A stretch of DNA of 64,000 nt from Terriglobia bacterium. GTDB taxonomy: Bacteria; Acidobacteriota; Terriglobia; UBA7540. Positions within the stretch are counted from its first letter, which is position 1, and each line of letters starts with the position of its first letter. The position numbers and the translations under genes were made by a program. This document shows, in pieces, positions 52,501 to 61,629 of this stretch. A model generated the notes under the pieces. The model was not told the DNA's origin. It was given only the letters and a program-made list of their open reading frames with translations, and searched no databases. The stretch lies in NCBI GenBank assembly GCA_035712365.1, contig DASTAW010000008.1, positions 186,001 through 250,000 of the forward strand, written 5' to 3'.

Positions 52501-53139
52501 TTACACCCCTCGTGTGTCCGGGTCCCAGATAAACTTGTGGATCTGGAGACCCAGCCGTACATCGAGATTGTCGCGCAAGATCCACTCGGCAAGCTGCACG
52601 GGAGGCAACCGGCCAAAAACCGGCGAGAAAATGATCTCATCCACAAGCCCGGCCAGGCGATGGGTCTCCATAAATCCGCGGGCAAAAAGATAGTCCCTCT
52701 CATCAAGTATCACAAACTTTATTTGATCTTTTCGCTCCAGCACATCGAGGTTCGCAAGATTATACTTTCCACACTCGCCGCTTCCGGGGCATTTCACATC
52801 GACTATCTTTACGACGGGCCGGGCAAGGTCACCTACAAAACGTTCGCCGCTGGTTTCAATCAGAACTCGATAGCCTTCTGCCAGCAGGCTGTCAGCAAGC
52901 CCGATCGTCTCCTTCTGAAGCAGCGGCTCACCTCCGGTCAGTTCCACCATCTTTCCGCCCATCTCCCTTACACGGCCCAGCACCTGGTCCGGGGTCATTT
53001 TCTCCCCCCCATGGAAAGCGTAGGCCGTATCACACCAGTGGCAGCGCAAGTTGCACCCGGTGAGGCGAACGAAAATGCAGGGCAAGCCGGCAAATGAGGA
53101 CTCGCCCTGGATTGATTTGAAAATTTCGGTTATGACCAT
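52501..53139 (-). CDS. queE: 7-carboxy-7-deazaguanine synthase (radical SAM)
   Basis: 212 aa from the ATG at 53139 (a TTG at 53148 is an alternative). The radical-SAM cluster is Cys29, Cys33 and Cys36 (CNLRCHWCD); ELTGGEPLLQ, then IETSGE and VDVKCPGSGE fit QueE. It converts 6-carboxytetrahydropterin to CDG, the substrate of QueC. It is separated from queC by 62 bp, likely an operon. Confidence 0.94.
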   Translation of the reverse strand: MVITEIFKSIQGESSFAGLPCIFVRLTGCNLRCHWCDTAYAFHGGEKMTPDQVLGRVREMGGKMVELTGGEPLLQKETIGLADSLLAEGYRVLIETSGERFVGDLARPVVKIVDVKCPGSGECGKYNLANLDVLERKDQIKFVILDERDYLFARGFMETHRLAGLVDEIIFSPVFGRLPPVQLAEWILRDNLDVRLGLQIHKFIWDPDTRGV

Positions 53140-53328
53140 CGGATTCAACAGGGACTGACCTTTTCATCTTACTCGATTTTTGATTGCAGATCACAGGTAC
53201 CGGAGAACTTATGGGCGGCTAACTTAAATCCGGGGCTGCTCGCCCATTCGCCCGCGGAGAGGCGGGCCATTATCCGTGGTCCAGGTGAGTTCCGAAGCAG
53301 GGCGATTGATGGCGCCGGGTGTGCCGCT

Positions 53329-54267
53329 CTACCTCGGTGGCGGGGCAGTGGAGGGCGGTGTCGGTTTGCCGTCGATCGTGAATGGCTCCATTAGCTCGGT
53401 ACGGGTACCGTCAGGGTCAAAAAAATTTGACTGGCGTTGGCGGTTGTGCCCCACGTGGACTTCTATCTTGCGAGTGTATCCCACGGAAGCGGCGCGAGAC
53501 CGCAGCTTGGCCACCGCCTTGTTAATATCCAGGGTCATCAGCGAGATGTGGTTTGCTCCACCTCGCTTATTCTGTGGAGGCAGATCTTTATAAAGCATCA
53601 GCTCAACATAGTCGTTCCCGTCGGGCACGCGCAGATCAACCCAGCTCAGGGTGACTCCGTCCGAACTGCCGCGCCAGAATTCCTTGAGGCCAAGGGCGTC
53701 TCCATAGAACGCCTTGGACTCCGCAAGCTTGCCCACCGTAAATCCAATGTGCATAATGTGGTCTGAGACCCGAGTGCGCGGCATCTCCTTGCCTTTCCCC
53801 TTCATGGCCCAGCCATCAGACTGGTATTCCACAAACTCCACCATATGGCCATCGGGATCCTTAACTGTAAAACTCTCGTCCCCGGTTTTTCCCTTCGCGA
53901 CCCTTGCAGGCGCCTGGATGCCGCGGAAGATCAGATAACGACGAAGCTGTTCGGCATCATCGGTGTAAAAGGCAATGTGGCTGAGCATTCCGTCGTTTCC
54001 GGGCGGCTCGGGAAGGAGTTCCAAATGCTGATAGTCGTTAATCTTGATAAAGGCGACGCGGACCGTCCCGTCATTTTCCCGCAGGTCGTAAGGCCCGGCA
54101 AAGCCCAGAAATTCTTTGTAGTAGGCCAGCGCCTTGGGCAGGTTGCTCACATAAAAAGCCACGTGAGCAATGCCCAGGATTTTCGGGCGCCTCACGGCGG
54201 CGCCGGCGCCGGTGGATGGAACCGCCATGAGGCTTGCCAGCAAATATAAGAATCCAACTTTCACCAA
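53329..54267 (-). CDS. Exported protein with two VOC (glyoxalase-fold) domains
   Basis: 312 aa. GTG at 54267 with GGGAGG 5 bp upstream is preferred over the TTG three bases before. Signal peptide VGFLYLLASLMAVPSTGAGA is followed by VOC module 1 (about 30-155: GIAHVAFYVSNLPKALAYY) and module 2 (about 170-305: HIMHIGFTVGKLAESKAFY). The metal-type residues are His in IAHVAF and Glu in HLELLPE for the first module, and His in IMHIGF and Glu in YVELMLY for the second. VOC enzymes include dioxygenases, glyoxalase and epimerases; the secretion is unusual and the reaction unknown. Confidence 0.85.
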   Translation of the reverse strand: MVKVGFLYLLASLMAVPSTGAGAAVRRPKILGIAHVAFYVSNLPKALAYYKEFLGFAGPYDLRENDGTVRVAFIKINDYQHLELLPEPPGNDGMLSHIAFYTDDAEQLRRYLIFRGIQAPARVAKGKTGDESFTVKDPDGHMVEFVEYQSDGWAMKGKGKEMPRTRVSDHIMHIGFTVGKLAESKAFYGDALGLKEFWRGSSDGVTLSWVDLRVPDGNDYVELMLYKDLPPQNKRGGANHISLMTLDINKAVAKLRSRAASVGYTRKIEVHVGHNRQRQSNFFDPDGTRTELMEPFTIDGKPTPPSTAPPPR

Positions 54268-54565
54268 CACCTCCCGTGCGTTTCATTCCCCACCATCTGG
54301 CGGCGCGCGCGACCTTCCACAATTGGGCCTTATTACATTCTGGCTGACGACGGTGATACCCTGCCGACGCGAATATACATCCGCCGGCCTCCTCACGCAA
54401 GGCTTGGCGGCAAGTCTCTCGACAGTGAGAAATTCCCGTTGTGGCTTCGCTGGATGATTGAGAAAAACGACGACACCACGTAAGATTTAGTGTCGCGCAG
54501 GAGCAAGCAGGAATGGAATTGAAAATTTCCCTTCGTTTTACCTCCATGCCAATCGGAGAACCCTG

Positions 54566-56320
54566 TTGAGAAAGAGAATATCGCGCCGTGAATTATTGAA
54601 AGGGATGGGGGCGGCCGGTCTGGGGGCATGGCTCGCGCCTCGGCCGGACCGGATAGGCCGCGCGGCGCCGGGCCAGTCCGCGACTGGCGGAGTTCCCGTT
54701 ACATTTACCGACGTTCGCGAAGCGGCGGGCATCACGTTCAAGCAGGATGGCACAGGAAGCGAGGAGAAATATTATCTGGAAACCATGGGAACCGGCGTGG
54801 GCTGGATCGACTATGACCAGGACGGCCTGCTCGATCTCTACTTCGTCCAGACATCCGCCACCAAAGCCTATAAACCGCCGCATTCCCTTCGCTCCGCGCT
54901 GTACCACAACAACGGTGATGGCACTTTCACCGATGTAACGGCTAAGGCCGGGGTGGGCGCCGAAGGCCATTACGGGCAGGGGGTCTGCGTTGGCGACTAC
55001 GACAACGACGGTTACCCCGACCTCTATGTCACCGGCTACGGCAGCGCGATTCTTTACCATAATAACGGGGACGGAACCTTCACTGACATCACGGAAAAAG
55101 CCGGCGTGGCCGATAAATCCATGTGGTCTACCAGCGCCGCCTGGATTGACTATGACAAGGACGGCTGGCTCGACCTGGTGGTCTGCAATTACATCGACTG
55201 GTCACCTGAGAACAACATCTGGTGCGGCGAACACCGGACCGGTTATCGGGCGTATTGCCACCCCGACAATTACCGCGGCCAGCGCCTGAAACTTTACCAT
55301 AACAACCATGATGGCACCTTCACGGACGTCAGCAAGCAATCGGGCATTGGCGTTCCGGAAGCCAAAGGCATGGGAGTTGTGACGGCGGACTTTAACAACG
55401 ATGGATGGCCCGATATCGCGATCGCCAACGACACGTGGCCGAATTTTCTTTTCATCAACCAGAAGGATGGAACGTTCAAAGACATCTCATTCATTTCCGG
55501 AGTGGCGGCAAGCGCCGACGGCAAGTATGAAGCCGGCATGGGAATCGACGCCGCTGATGTGGACGGCGATGGGTGGCCGGACATCTATATCACTCACCTC
55601 GACTTTGAACTCGACCGCCTCTACCGAAACAACCACGACGAAACCTTTGATGACGTCACGTACCAGTGCGGAATTGGCAACAGCGCCATCTTCACGAGCG
55701 GAGTGGCCGCGGTCTTCGCGGATTATGACAATGATGGCTGGACCGATATCATGCAGGTGAACGGCGCTATGCTGGATAACATCAACCTTTACCACACCGA
55801 AGTCACCTACAAAGAAGCCAAGCTGATGTTCCGCAATCTCGGCAAAGGAAAGTTTGCCAACGTGTCTAAAGAACTCGGACCTGCCTTCATGCGCCCCGTT
55901 GCAGGACGTGGCCTTGCCGCCGCAGACTTCGACAATGACGGCGACATCGACTTTGCCATCAACTCACGGGATGATTATCCCGAACTGCTTCGAAACGACG
56001 GCGGCAATGCCAACAACTGGCTGACGGTCAACCTGGTGGGCGCCAAGTCCAACCGAGACGGCCTGGGAAGCGTTCTCAAGCTGACCTCGGAAGGCTTCAC
56101 GCAGGTCAAACAGGCCAAAGGTGGCATGAGCTACATGTCAGCAAACGACCCACGCATCCATTTTGGCCTGGGCAAGCGGAAGAGTGTCGAATCTCTCCAA
56201 ATTACGTGGCCCAGTGGAGCGGTTGACAATCTGTCCAAGGTTCTAATAAACCAGATCATCACGGTCAAAGAAGGCGCCGGCATCGTGCCCAAAAAATTCC
56301 CACGCATCACCTGGAAGTGA
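54566..56320 (+). CDS. CRTAC1-family protein with FG-GAP/VCBS repeats and ASPIC/UnbV domain, Tat-exported
   Basis: 584 aa from a TTG at 54566 (GGAGAA 5 bp upstream); a later ATG would delete the twin-arginine motif ISRRELLKGMGAAG. Seven calcium-loop repeats are visible: DYDQDGLLDLYF, DYDNDGYPDLYV, DYDKDGWLDLVV, DFNNDGWPDIAI, DVDGDGWPDIYI, DYDNDGWTDIMQ and DFDNDGDIDFAI, predicting a beta-propeller. The C-terminal ASPIC/UnbV part (WLTVNLVGAKSNRDGLGSV, then IHFGLGKRKSVESLQITWPSG) is complete. Such proteins are common in Acidobacteriota and probably bind extracellular ligands or surfaces; function unproven. Confidence 0.93.
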   Translation: MRKRISRRELLKGMGAAGLGAWLAPRPDRIGRAAPGQSATGGVPVTFTDVREAAGITFKQDGTGSEEKYYLETMGTGVGWIDYDQDGLLDLYFVQTSATKAYKPPHSLRSALYHNNGDGTFTDVTAKAGVGAEGHYGQGVCVGDYDNDGYPDLYVTGYGSAILYHNNGDGTFTDITEKAGVADKSMWSTSAAWIDYDKDGWLDLVVCNYIDWSPENNIWCGEHRTGYRAYCHPDNYRGQRLKLYHNNHDGTFTDVSKQSGIGVPEAKGMGVVTADFNNDGWPDIAIANDTWPNFLFINQKDGTFKDISFISGVAASADGKYEAGMGIDAADVDGDGWPDIYITHLDFELDRLYRNNHDETFDDVTYQCGIGNSAIFTSGVAAVFADYDNDGWTDIMQVNGAMLDNINLYHTEVTYKEAKLMFRNLGKGKFANVSKELGPAFMRPVAGRGLAAADFDNDGDIDFAINSRDDYPELLRNDGGNANNWLTVNLVGAKSNRDGLGSVLKLTSEGFTQVKQAKGGMSYMSANDPRIHFGLGKRKSVESLQITWPSGAVDNLSKVLINQIITVKEGAGIVPKKFPRITWK

Positions 56321-56398
56321 TTCAGGTCGCTCCTCTCCTGGCTAACCGTCGCATACAATCTGGTCCGCATTTCGAGGGGAACGGCGCGTCACGGAACA

Positions 56399-57040
56399 TC
56401 AGACAATCTGGACTTCGCAGTTGGTCACCGCGGACTTGAACTTCAGTGCGTCTTCTTCGGTCCCGACAATGGCGGCATAATGCATGGGGACGGCAATCCT
56501 CGGATTGATCGTCTGCGCGGCCTTTGCAGCTTCGTCGGCCGTCATCACATATGTTCCCGACACCGGCAACAGGGCGATATCACACCGGATCGATTTCATT
56601 TCGGGAATGAAGTCCGTGTCGCCGGCATAGTAAACGCGAGTTCCGTCCATTTCGAACACAAAACCCACTCCTTTGGCGTCTTTGGGGTGGAACAGCTTGC
56701 CGGGCTCGCGGAATTTATTGATGTTGTACGCCGGGACCGCCTCAATCGCAACGCGATCAACGTTAAGCTCCTGGCCCGGCTCGATGAAATGCATTTCCTT
56801 TGCTTTCACCTGCTTCAGTCCGGCTTCGCACGACGGGCTCGCAACGATGATGCTTTCAGGCGTGCAGACTTTGTTCAGGTCATCGAGACTGAGATGGTCA
56901 AAGTGGTCGTGACTGAGAAGGATAATATCCGCCTGGTCGAGTTTTGAAACTTTGAACGGATCGGTAAAAATCACCTTCGAACCCGTAACCCGAAAAGTGT
57001 CATGCGCAATCCGCGTGAAATCCAGATTCAGAAGCTTCAT
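56399..57040 (-). CDS. Metallo-beta-lactamase-fold metal-dependent hydrolase (UPF0173-like)
   Basis: 213 aa from the ATG at 57040, which has GGGAGGG upstream. The zinc motif is LLSHDHFDHLS (HxHxDH), with further ligands in YYAGDTDF and MHYAAIVG. It resembles the YtkL/UPF0173 and UlaG-like cytoplasmic hydrolases. No signal peptide. The substrate is unknown; a lactonase or phosphodiester role is possible. Confidence 0.9.
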   Translation of the reverse strand: MKLLNLDFTRIAHDTFRVTGSKVIFTDPFKVSKLDQADIILLSHDHFDHLSLDDLNKVCTPESIIVASPSCEAGLKQVKAKEMHFIEPGQELNVDRVAIEAVPAYNINKFREPGKLFHPKDAKGVGFVFEMDGTRVYYAGDTDFIPEMKSIRCDIALLPVSGTYVMTADEAAKAAQTINPRIAVPMHYAAIVGTEEDALKFKSAVTNCEVQIV

Positions 57041-57273
57041 AGCAAACCCTCCCAGGCCAGATAATTGTTTGGCATGCATTCCAGGATACTCATAAAAACC
57101 GAACCTTTTAGAATATCAACAAAACCAGGCGAACCGCTCTCCACCCGAGCCCTGCTGATCAAAATGGGACCGCTCGATCAGCCTTCGTTGTGACCGTTCC
57201 TCTACTCCCATGAGATAATTCTAATGGTGTGAGATCAAGCAGGCGCCGATCATTAGAGAGAGATACATACGTT

Positions 57274-57299
57274 GGCGGCCCAACCCGTGAGGGGCCGCC
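57274..57299. repeat. GC-rich hairpin in the leader of the coiled-coil gene
   Basis: GGCGGCCC (57274-57281) and GGGCCGCC (57292-57299) form an 8-bp stem with a 10-nt loop. It lies 23 bp before the chosen start and may be a REP-like repeat or a regulatory leader. Confidence 0.45.
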
Positions 57300-57321
57300 G
57301 ACGCGGGGCGGTGGAAATCCT

Positions 57322-57900
57322 GTGCGAACATACGGAGAGCGCGCAGCCTGCGCACGGTTTATTATGCTGATAATTATGGCAGCACCTCCCGCCCATAGCC
57401 AGGAACCCGAGACAGTTCCCTCGCTCGGTGAAATCGCGAGAAAGTTGAAGGCCGAACGCGCACAAGAAACGCATAAGCCAGTTGCCACATATACCAATGA
57501 CAACCTTCCTTCCCGCGAGTCGCTGGGGATCGTAACCGGTGATCTCGCAGGTCAAGCGAAGGCAAAAGCACCGGCCACGGGCAAGAACGTTGCGCCGGCC
57601 GAAGAACATGGTGAGAAGTATTTTCGCTCCAAGCTTGAAAAGGTCCGTTCACAAATGGAGTCTCACGAGCGCCAACTAGCTGTACTGCAACAGCAATTGG
57701 GGCTGGCAAGGGTGCAGTACTATCCGGACCCTCAGAAGACCCTGGAACAGGAAAGTACACCCGCCTTCCAGACGGACGTGGACAAGCTGCGCGCCAGGAT
57801 AGCGGACGAGGAGAAAACGCTCGCTGACGATCAAAAAGCAATGGACGATTTGCAACAAGAACTGCGTCGTGCGGGCGGTAATCCCGGCTGGATCCGATAG
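57322..57900 (+). CDS. Exported coiled-coil protein of unknown function
   Basis: 192 aa from a GTG at 57322 (GGTGGA about 7 bp upstream); this gives a signal-like RFIMLIIMAAPPAHSQ. An ATG at 57364 is possible. After a proline/alanine-rich linker, residues about 100-185 have strong heptad character (KYFRSKLEKVRSQMESHERQ; VDKLRARIADEEKTLADDQK). The earlier in-frame ATG at 57229 would add a low-complexity lead and is not used. Probably periplasmic. Confidence 0.65.
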   Translation: MRTYGERAACARFIMLIIMAAPPAHSQEPETVPSLGEIARKLKAERAQETHKPVATYTNDNLPSRESLGIVTGDLAGQAKAKAPATGKNVAPAEEHGEKYFRSKLEKVRSQMESHERQLAVLQQQLGLARVQYYPDPQKTLEQESTPAFQTDVDKLRARIADEEKTLADDQKAMDDLQQELRRAGGNPGWIR

Positions 57901-57962
57901 CACAACTCCGTCTGCCGCTGCGGGATATCAATCCTCCGGCCTGAGGAACATGATTCCAGCCT

Positions 57963-58736
57963 TCAACGCACATTTCTCCGTGCCCTCTTGCCCAGATGCA
58001 GTGCGGCTGCGCCGCCTGTGAAATTCCGGTAGCGCACTCCGCTGAATCCCTCCGCACGAAGCAAGTTGGCAAGCGCCTCCTGGTCCGGAAAACGCGACAC
58101 GGAATTGGGAAGATACTGGTACGGGCCCTCAACCCCTGAAATCAACTGCCCCAGCCGCGGGAGCACGCGGCGAAAATAGGTCCGAAAGAGCGGGCCAAAA
58201 ACTGGCCATTTAACATGGGAAAACTCAAGGATGGCCAACATCCCGCCCTGTCGCAACACGCGGCGCATCTCCTGAACACCACGCCTGTAATTCGCCAGAT
58301 TGCGAAAGCCGAAGGCGATGGTCAGAGCGTCGAGCGATTCATCACGGAAGGGCAGCCGAAGCGCGTCGGCCTCGAAAAAGAGTGTATTTCCTGCGCGCCT
58401 TGCCGACTTTTCCCGCGCTCGCTGCAACATCGGGTGGCAGAAATCGGTCCCCATCACCGTGCCCGCTGATGCCCGCCTGAGAGCGAGGGCCAGGTCTCCG
58501 GTGCCACAGCAAATATCGGCCACGACCGAAGAGGGTTGAGTCAGCACGGGCTTGAGCGCCTTCACGGTCGCGCGCCGCCACCGGATGTCAAAGCCCACTG
58601 AGAGCAGGTGGTTGAGCAGGTCGTATCGGGGAGCTACGGCCGCAAACATATTCCGCACCGCAGAGGCTGTGGCCCGCTCATCGGCAGCCGTGCCCAGGGT
58701 TGTGCCTTCAACCGGCAGTGGCTTTGTCTTAACCAT
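57963..58736 (-). CDS. menG: Demethylmenaquinone/ubiquinone C-methyltransferase
   Basis: 257 aa from the ATG at 58736, which overlaps the aroB stop by 8 bp. The UbiE/MenG family is shown by MFAAVAPRYDLLNHLLSVGFDIRWRR-type start (seen in parts: VAPRYDLLNHLLS), the SAM motif ADICCGTGDLALAL, FGFRNLANY and the end block PQ-like GGAAALHLG. It adds the last methyl group of menaquinone. Translational coupling to aroB links the shikimate and quinone steps. UbiE is not separable from MenG by sequence alone; anaerobic-type nitrate respiration favours menaquinone. Confidence 0.92.
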   Translation of the reverse strand: MVKTKPLPVEGTTLGTAADERATASAVRNMFAAVAPRYDLLNHLLSVGFDIRWRRATVKALKPVLTQPSSVVADICCGTGDLALALRRASAGTVMGTDFCHPMLQRAREKSARRAGNTLFFEADALRLPFRDESLDALTIAFGFRNLANYRRGVQEMRRVLRQGGMLAILEFSHVKWPVFGPLFRTYFRRVLPRLGQLISGVEGPYQYLPNSVSRFPDQEALANLLRAEGFSGVRYRNFTGGAAALHLGKRARRNVR

Positions 58737-59817
58737 GGGTCTCCGACATTTGCACGCTTCTGAGGGCTTCAACAGCCGCTTCGATGGGAATATCACTGAC
58801 GGTGCTTACTTTGCCGATCCTTTCCGGCACCACCCAATGGATCTGGCCTGCGACGGCCTTCTTGTCACGCGGGAACAGCTTTCTGATTTTCGTCGGGGCC
58901 AGGTCGCGGATGGGAGGCAGAGGGCCGATCCTCCGCACCAATTCCGAGATCCGTTCCGCTTCTCTCAAGTCCAGCATGTTCAAAAGCACTCCCAGGCGTG
59001 CCGCGCACAGAAGACCCCAGCCCACGGCCTCGCCGTGCAGAAACCGCCGATAGCCCGTGGCCTCTTCGAGCGCGTGTCCAAAGGTATGGCCAAGGTTCAA
59101 GAGCCGGCGCAGGCCGGCTTCCCGCTCATCGCGGTTGACGATGTCCACCTTTACCTGTGCCGCGCGCACGAGCAGCCGATCCAACGTTCCGTCCACTCCC
59201 GGGCGCAGCCGGCCCGCTGCTTTTTCCATCAGTGAAAACAATGCAGGGCCGGAAAGCACGGCATGTTTCGCAACCTCGTAGAAACCGGAGAGGTACGCCC
59301 TGGGCGGCAAGGATTTCAGCACCACGGGGTCTGCCAGCACCAGGCGCGGCGGCGCAAACGTTCCGATCAGGTTTTTCATCTGGCCGACGTTAACGGCGGT
59401 CTTGCCGCCAATGGCGCTGTCAACCTGCGCCACCACGGTGGTTGGCGCCTGGATGTAATCAATTCCGCGCATGTAGGTGGAAGCGACAAACCCGCCAAGA
59501 TCTCCCACCACGCCGCCGCCAAAGGCAATCAGCAGAGAGCTTCTGTCCGCGCCTTTCTTCAACAGCGTTGCAGCCACCCGCTCCGCCATTCGGATGCTTT
59601 TTGAGTTTTCGCCCGAAGGAACAAAGATTTCATGGGGAGCAATCAGCCTGCTGGTCTTCAGAAAACCCGGTCCCCAGCGCTTCCAGAGTGAACGTTCCGT
59701 CAGCACAAAGGTGGAAGAATAGGCCCGGTGCGGAAAGCGCTGAAACGCGCTCCAGGCGCCACGCCCGGCCACAACCTCGTAGTCAAATTCGCGGGATTTC
59801 ACTCGAAGTCGTCTCAT
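58729..59817 (-). CDS. aroB: 3-dehydroquinate synthase
   Basis: 362 aa. FGGGVVGDLGGFVASTYMRGI is the NAD/phosphate region (written in parts: GGGVVGDLGGF, ASTYMRGI); PTTVVAQVDSAIGGKTAVN and NLGHTFGHALEE with the zinc histidines follow, and FLHGEAVGWGL gives the third. It makes 3-dehydroquinate from DAHP in the shikimate pathway. Cytoplasmic. It precedes menG on the same strand and is divergent from nadB. Confidence 0.96.
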   Translation of the reverse strand: MRRLRVKSREFDYEVVAGRGAWSAFQRFPHRAYSSTFVLTERSLWKRWGPGFLKTSRLIAPHEIFVPSGENSKSIRMAERVAATLLKKGADRSSLLIAFGGGVVGDLGGFVASTYMRGIDYIQAPTTVVAQVDSAIGGKTAVNVGQMKNLIGTFAPPRLVLADPVVLKSLPPRAYLSGFYEVAKHAVLSGPALFSLMEKAAGRLRPGVDGTLDRLLVRAAQVKVDIVNRDEREAGLRRLLNLGHTFGHALEEATGYRRFLHGEAVGWGLLCAARLGVLLNMLDLREAERISELVRRIGPLPPIRDLAPTKIRKLFPRDKKAVAGQIHWVVPERIGKVSTVSDIPIEAAVEALRSVQMSETHG

Positions 59818-59959
59818 CTGGTTCCTGATCGCTCCTCTCCTCGGCGCCTATGAAAACACATAGCATACCGCTTGAATCCCGGCAAACTCCCGGCCGCGAA
59901 TCGAGTGGCGGCTGGAGTTGCGGGCGTGGCTCCACGCCGCGTATGATGGTGTTGGTCCT

Positions 59960-61609
59960 ATGAGTGAGAAAAACGAGCGCGTCGATTTTCTGATTCTTGG
60001 CGCGGGCATCGCCGGGCTGCGCGCCGCAATCGAGCTGGCCGATTCCGCTCGCGTGCTGGTCCTGACCAAGGGTGCAATCTACGAATCGAGCACCGAGCAT
60101 GCACAGGGTGGCATTGCGGCGGCGCTTGCCGAAGACGACGAAGTACACCTCCATCTTCAGGATACCTTGCAGGCCGGCGATGGCCTGTGCCGTGAAGAAG
60201 CTGTGAAGATTCTGGTTGAGCAGGGTCCGCATGAAATCAGAAAGCTGATTGATTGGGGCATGGAATTTGACCGCGAAGGCACCAGGCTGGCATTCACCCG
60301 CGAAGGCGCGCACAGCCGCTCGCGTGTTCTGCACGCCCACGGAGACTCGACCGGAGCCCAGATCCTGCGGGCGCTTATGGCCAAAGTGAAGACCTTGCCC
60401 AGCATTGAAATCCGCCCCCACACCTTTGTTACCGACCTGCTGCTGGATGGAGCGAAGGTCGCCGGGGTCAACTACATTGACTCGAGGTCCTCTCGCCTGC
60501 GGATGATCGAGGCCGGCGGAGTTCTGCTTGCAACCGGCGGCATGGGACAGGTGTATAAGGAGACCACCAATCCCGAGGTGGCGTGCGGCGACGGCGTTGC
60601 CATTGCCTATCGCTCGGGCGCACTGTTGAGCGATCTGGAATTCATCCAGTTTCATCCCACTGCCCTCTATGCCAAGGGCGCCCCGCGTTTTCTGCTGTCG
60701 GAGGCGCTGCGAGGCGAGGGCGCCGTCCTGCGAAATGTCGATTTGCACCGCTTTATGCCCCATTATCACGATGCCGCCGAGCTTGCGCCCCGGGACATCG
60801 TCTCCCGCGCCATTGTCATGGAGATGCGGAAGACCGGCGCCGAGTTCGTCTATCTTGACCTGACCGGACTGAAGCCAGACCACGTCAAGGGCCGGTTTCC
60901 CAGAATTGACGCCACCTGCCTGCAATACGGCCTGGATATTACGACTGATCTGCTGCCGGTTCGTCCTGCCGCCCATTATGCCATGGGCGGGGTTGCCAGC
61001 GACCTCGACGGCAACACCTCGCTCGATGGTCTCTACGCGGCCGGCGAGGTGGCCGCCACAGGAGTGCATGGCGCCAACCGCCTTGCCAGCAATTCCCTGC
61101 TGGAAGGGCTTGTCTTCGGAGCGCGCGCCGGCGCAAGCGCCCGCCGTCGTTCCTGCCATTCGCGTTCCGGCGCTGGTTCTGCACGGCCGAAGACTGATGA
61201 GCCCAGGACCCGTCCGCATCGAGAGACAAACCCATCAACGCCACCTGCCGATGTCTCGCCAGCCGTGTTGCAGCTTCGCAGCATCCTGTGGAGCAAGGTT
61301 GGGATCATCCGCGAGCATTCGGCGCTGAGTACGGCTGTGCTCGAACTTGGAGAGCTCTCGATTCCAGAACCGCTGCCGCTTGACCGCTCTTCCCACGAAG
61401 CCCGGAACATGCTGACCGTTTCGCGACTGATTGCCTCTTCAGCCCTGGCCCGAAGAGAAAGCCGCGGCGCCCACTATCGCACGGACATGCCGTTCAAGGA
61501 CGATTCAACACCTCCCCGGCATTCTTTCGTTCGGAAGGATTCCCCGGTTTCTTTTGCGCAGAATCTGCCGGCCGGTTTCGGCGGAAAGTCGGCAGCTTCT
61601 CACAAATAG
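59960..61609 (+). CDS. nadB: L-aspartate oxidase (NAD biosynthesis)
   Basis: 549 aa from the ATG at 59960. FAD motif LILGAGIAGLRAAIEL; SSTEHAQGGIAAAL; active-site blocks SRVLHAHGDSTG and FIQFHPTALY; arginine-rich SEALRGEGAVLRN; FAD motif AAGEVAATGVHGANRLASNSLLEGLV. It oxidises L-aspartate to iminoaspartate, using oxygen or fumarate. A short polar insert (about 408-440, Ser/Arg/Thr/Pro-rich) lies before the helical C-domain. nadA and nadC are not in the window. Confidence 0.95.
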   Translation: MSEKNERVDFLILGAGIAGLRAAIELADSARVLVLTKGAIYESSTEHAQGGIAAALAEDDEVHLHLQDTLQAGDGLCREEAVKILVEQGPHEIRKLIDWGMEFDREGTRLAFTREGAHSRSRVLHAHGDSTGAQILRALMAKVKTLPSIEIRPHTFVTDLLLDGAKVAGVNYIDSRSSRLRMIEAGGVLLATGGMGQVYKETTNPEVACGDGVAIAYRSGALLSDLEFIQFHPTALYAKGAPRFLLSEALRGEGAVLRNVDLHRFMPHYHDAAELAPRDIVSRAIVMEMRKTGAEFVYLDLTGLKPDHVKGRFPRIDATCLQYGLDITTDLLPVRPAAHYAMGGVASDLDGNTSLDGLYAAGEVAATGVHGANRLASNSLLEGLVFGARAGASARRRSCHSRSGAGSARPKTDEPRTRPHRETNPSTPPADVSPAVLQLRSILWSKVGIIREHSALSTAVLELGELSIPEPLPLDRSSHEARNMLTVSRLIASSALARRESRGAHYRTDMPFKDDSTPPRHSFVRKDSPVSFAQNLPAGFGGKSAASHK

Positions 61610-61629
61610 TTGTTCGCCGATGCCTCGGA

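Noticed and set aside
53250-53267. GCCCGC/GCGGGC hairpin after the VOC gene
   Set aside because: Six-bp stem with no T-run on the relevant strand; not enough for a terminator.
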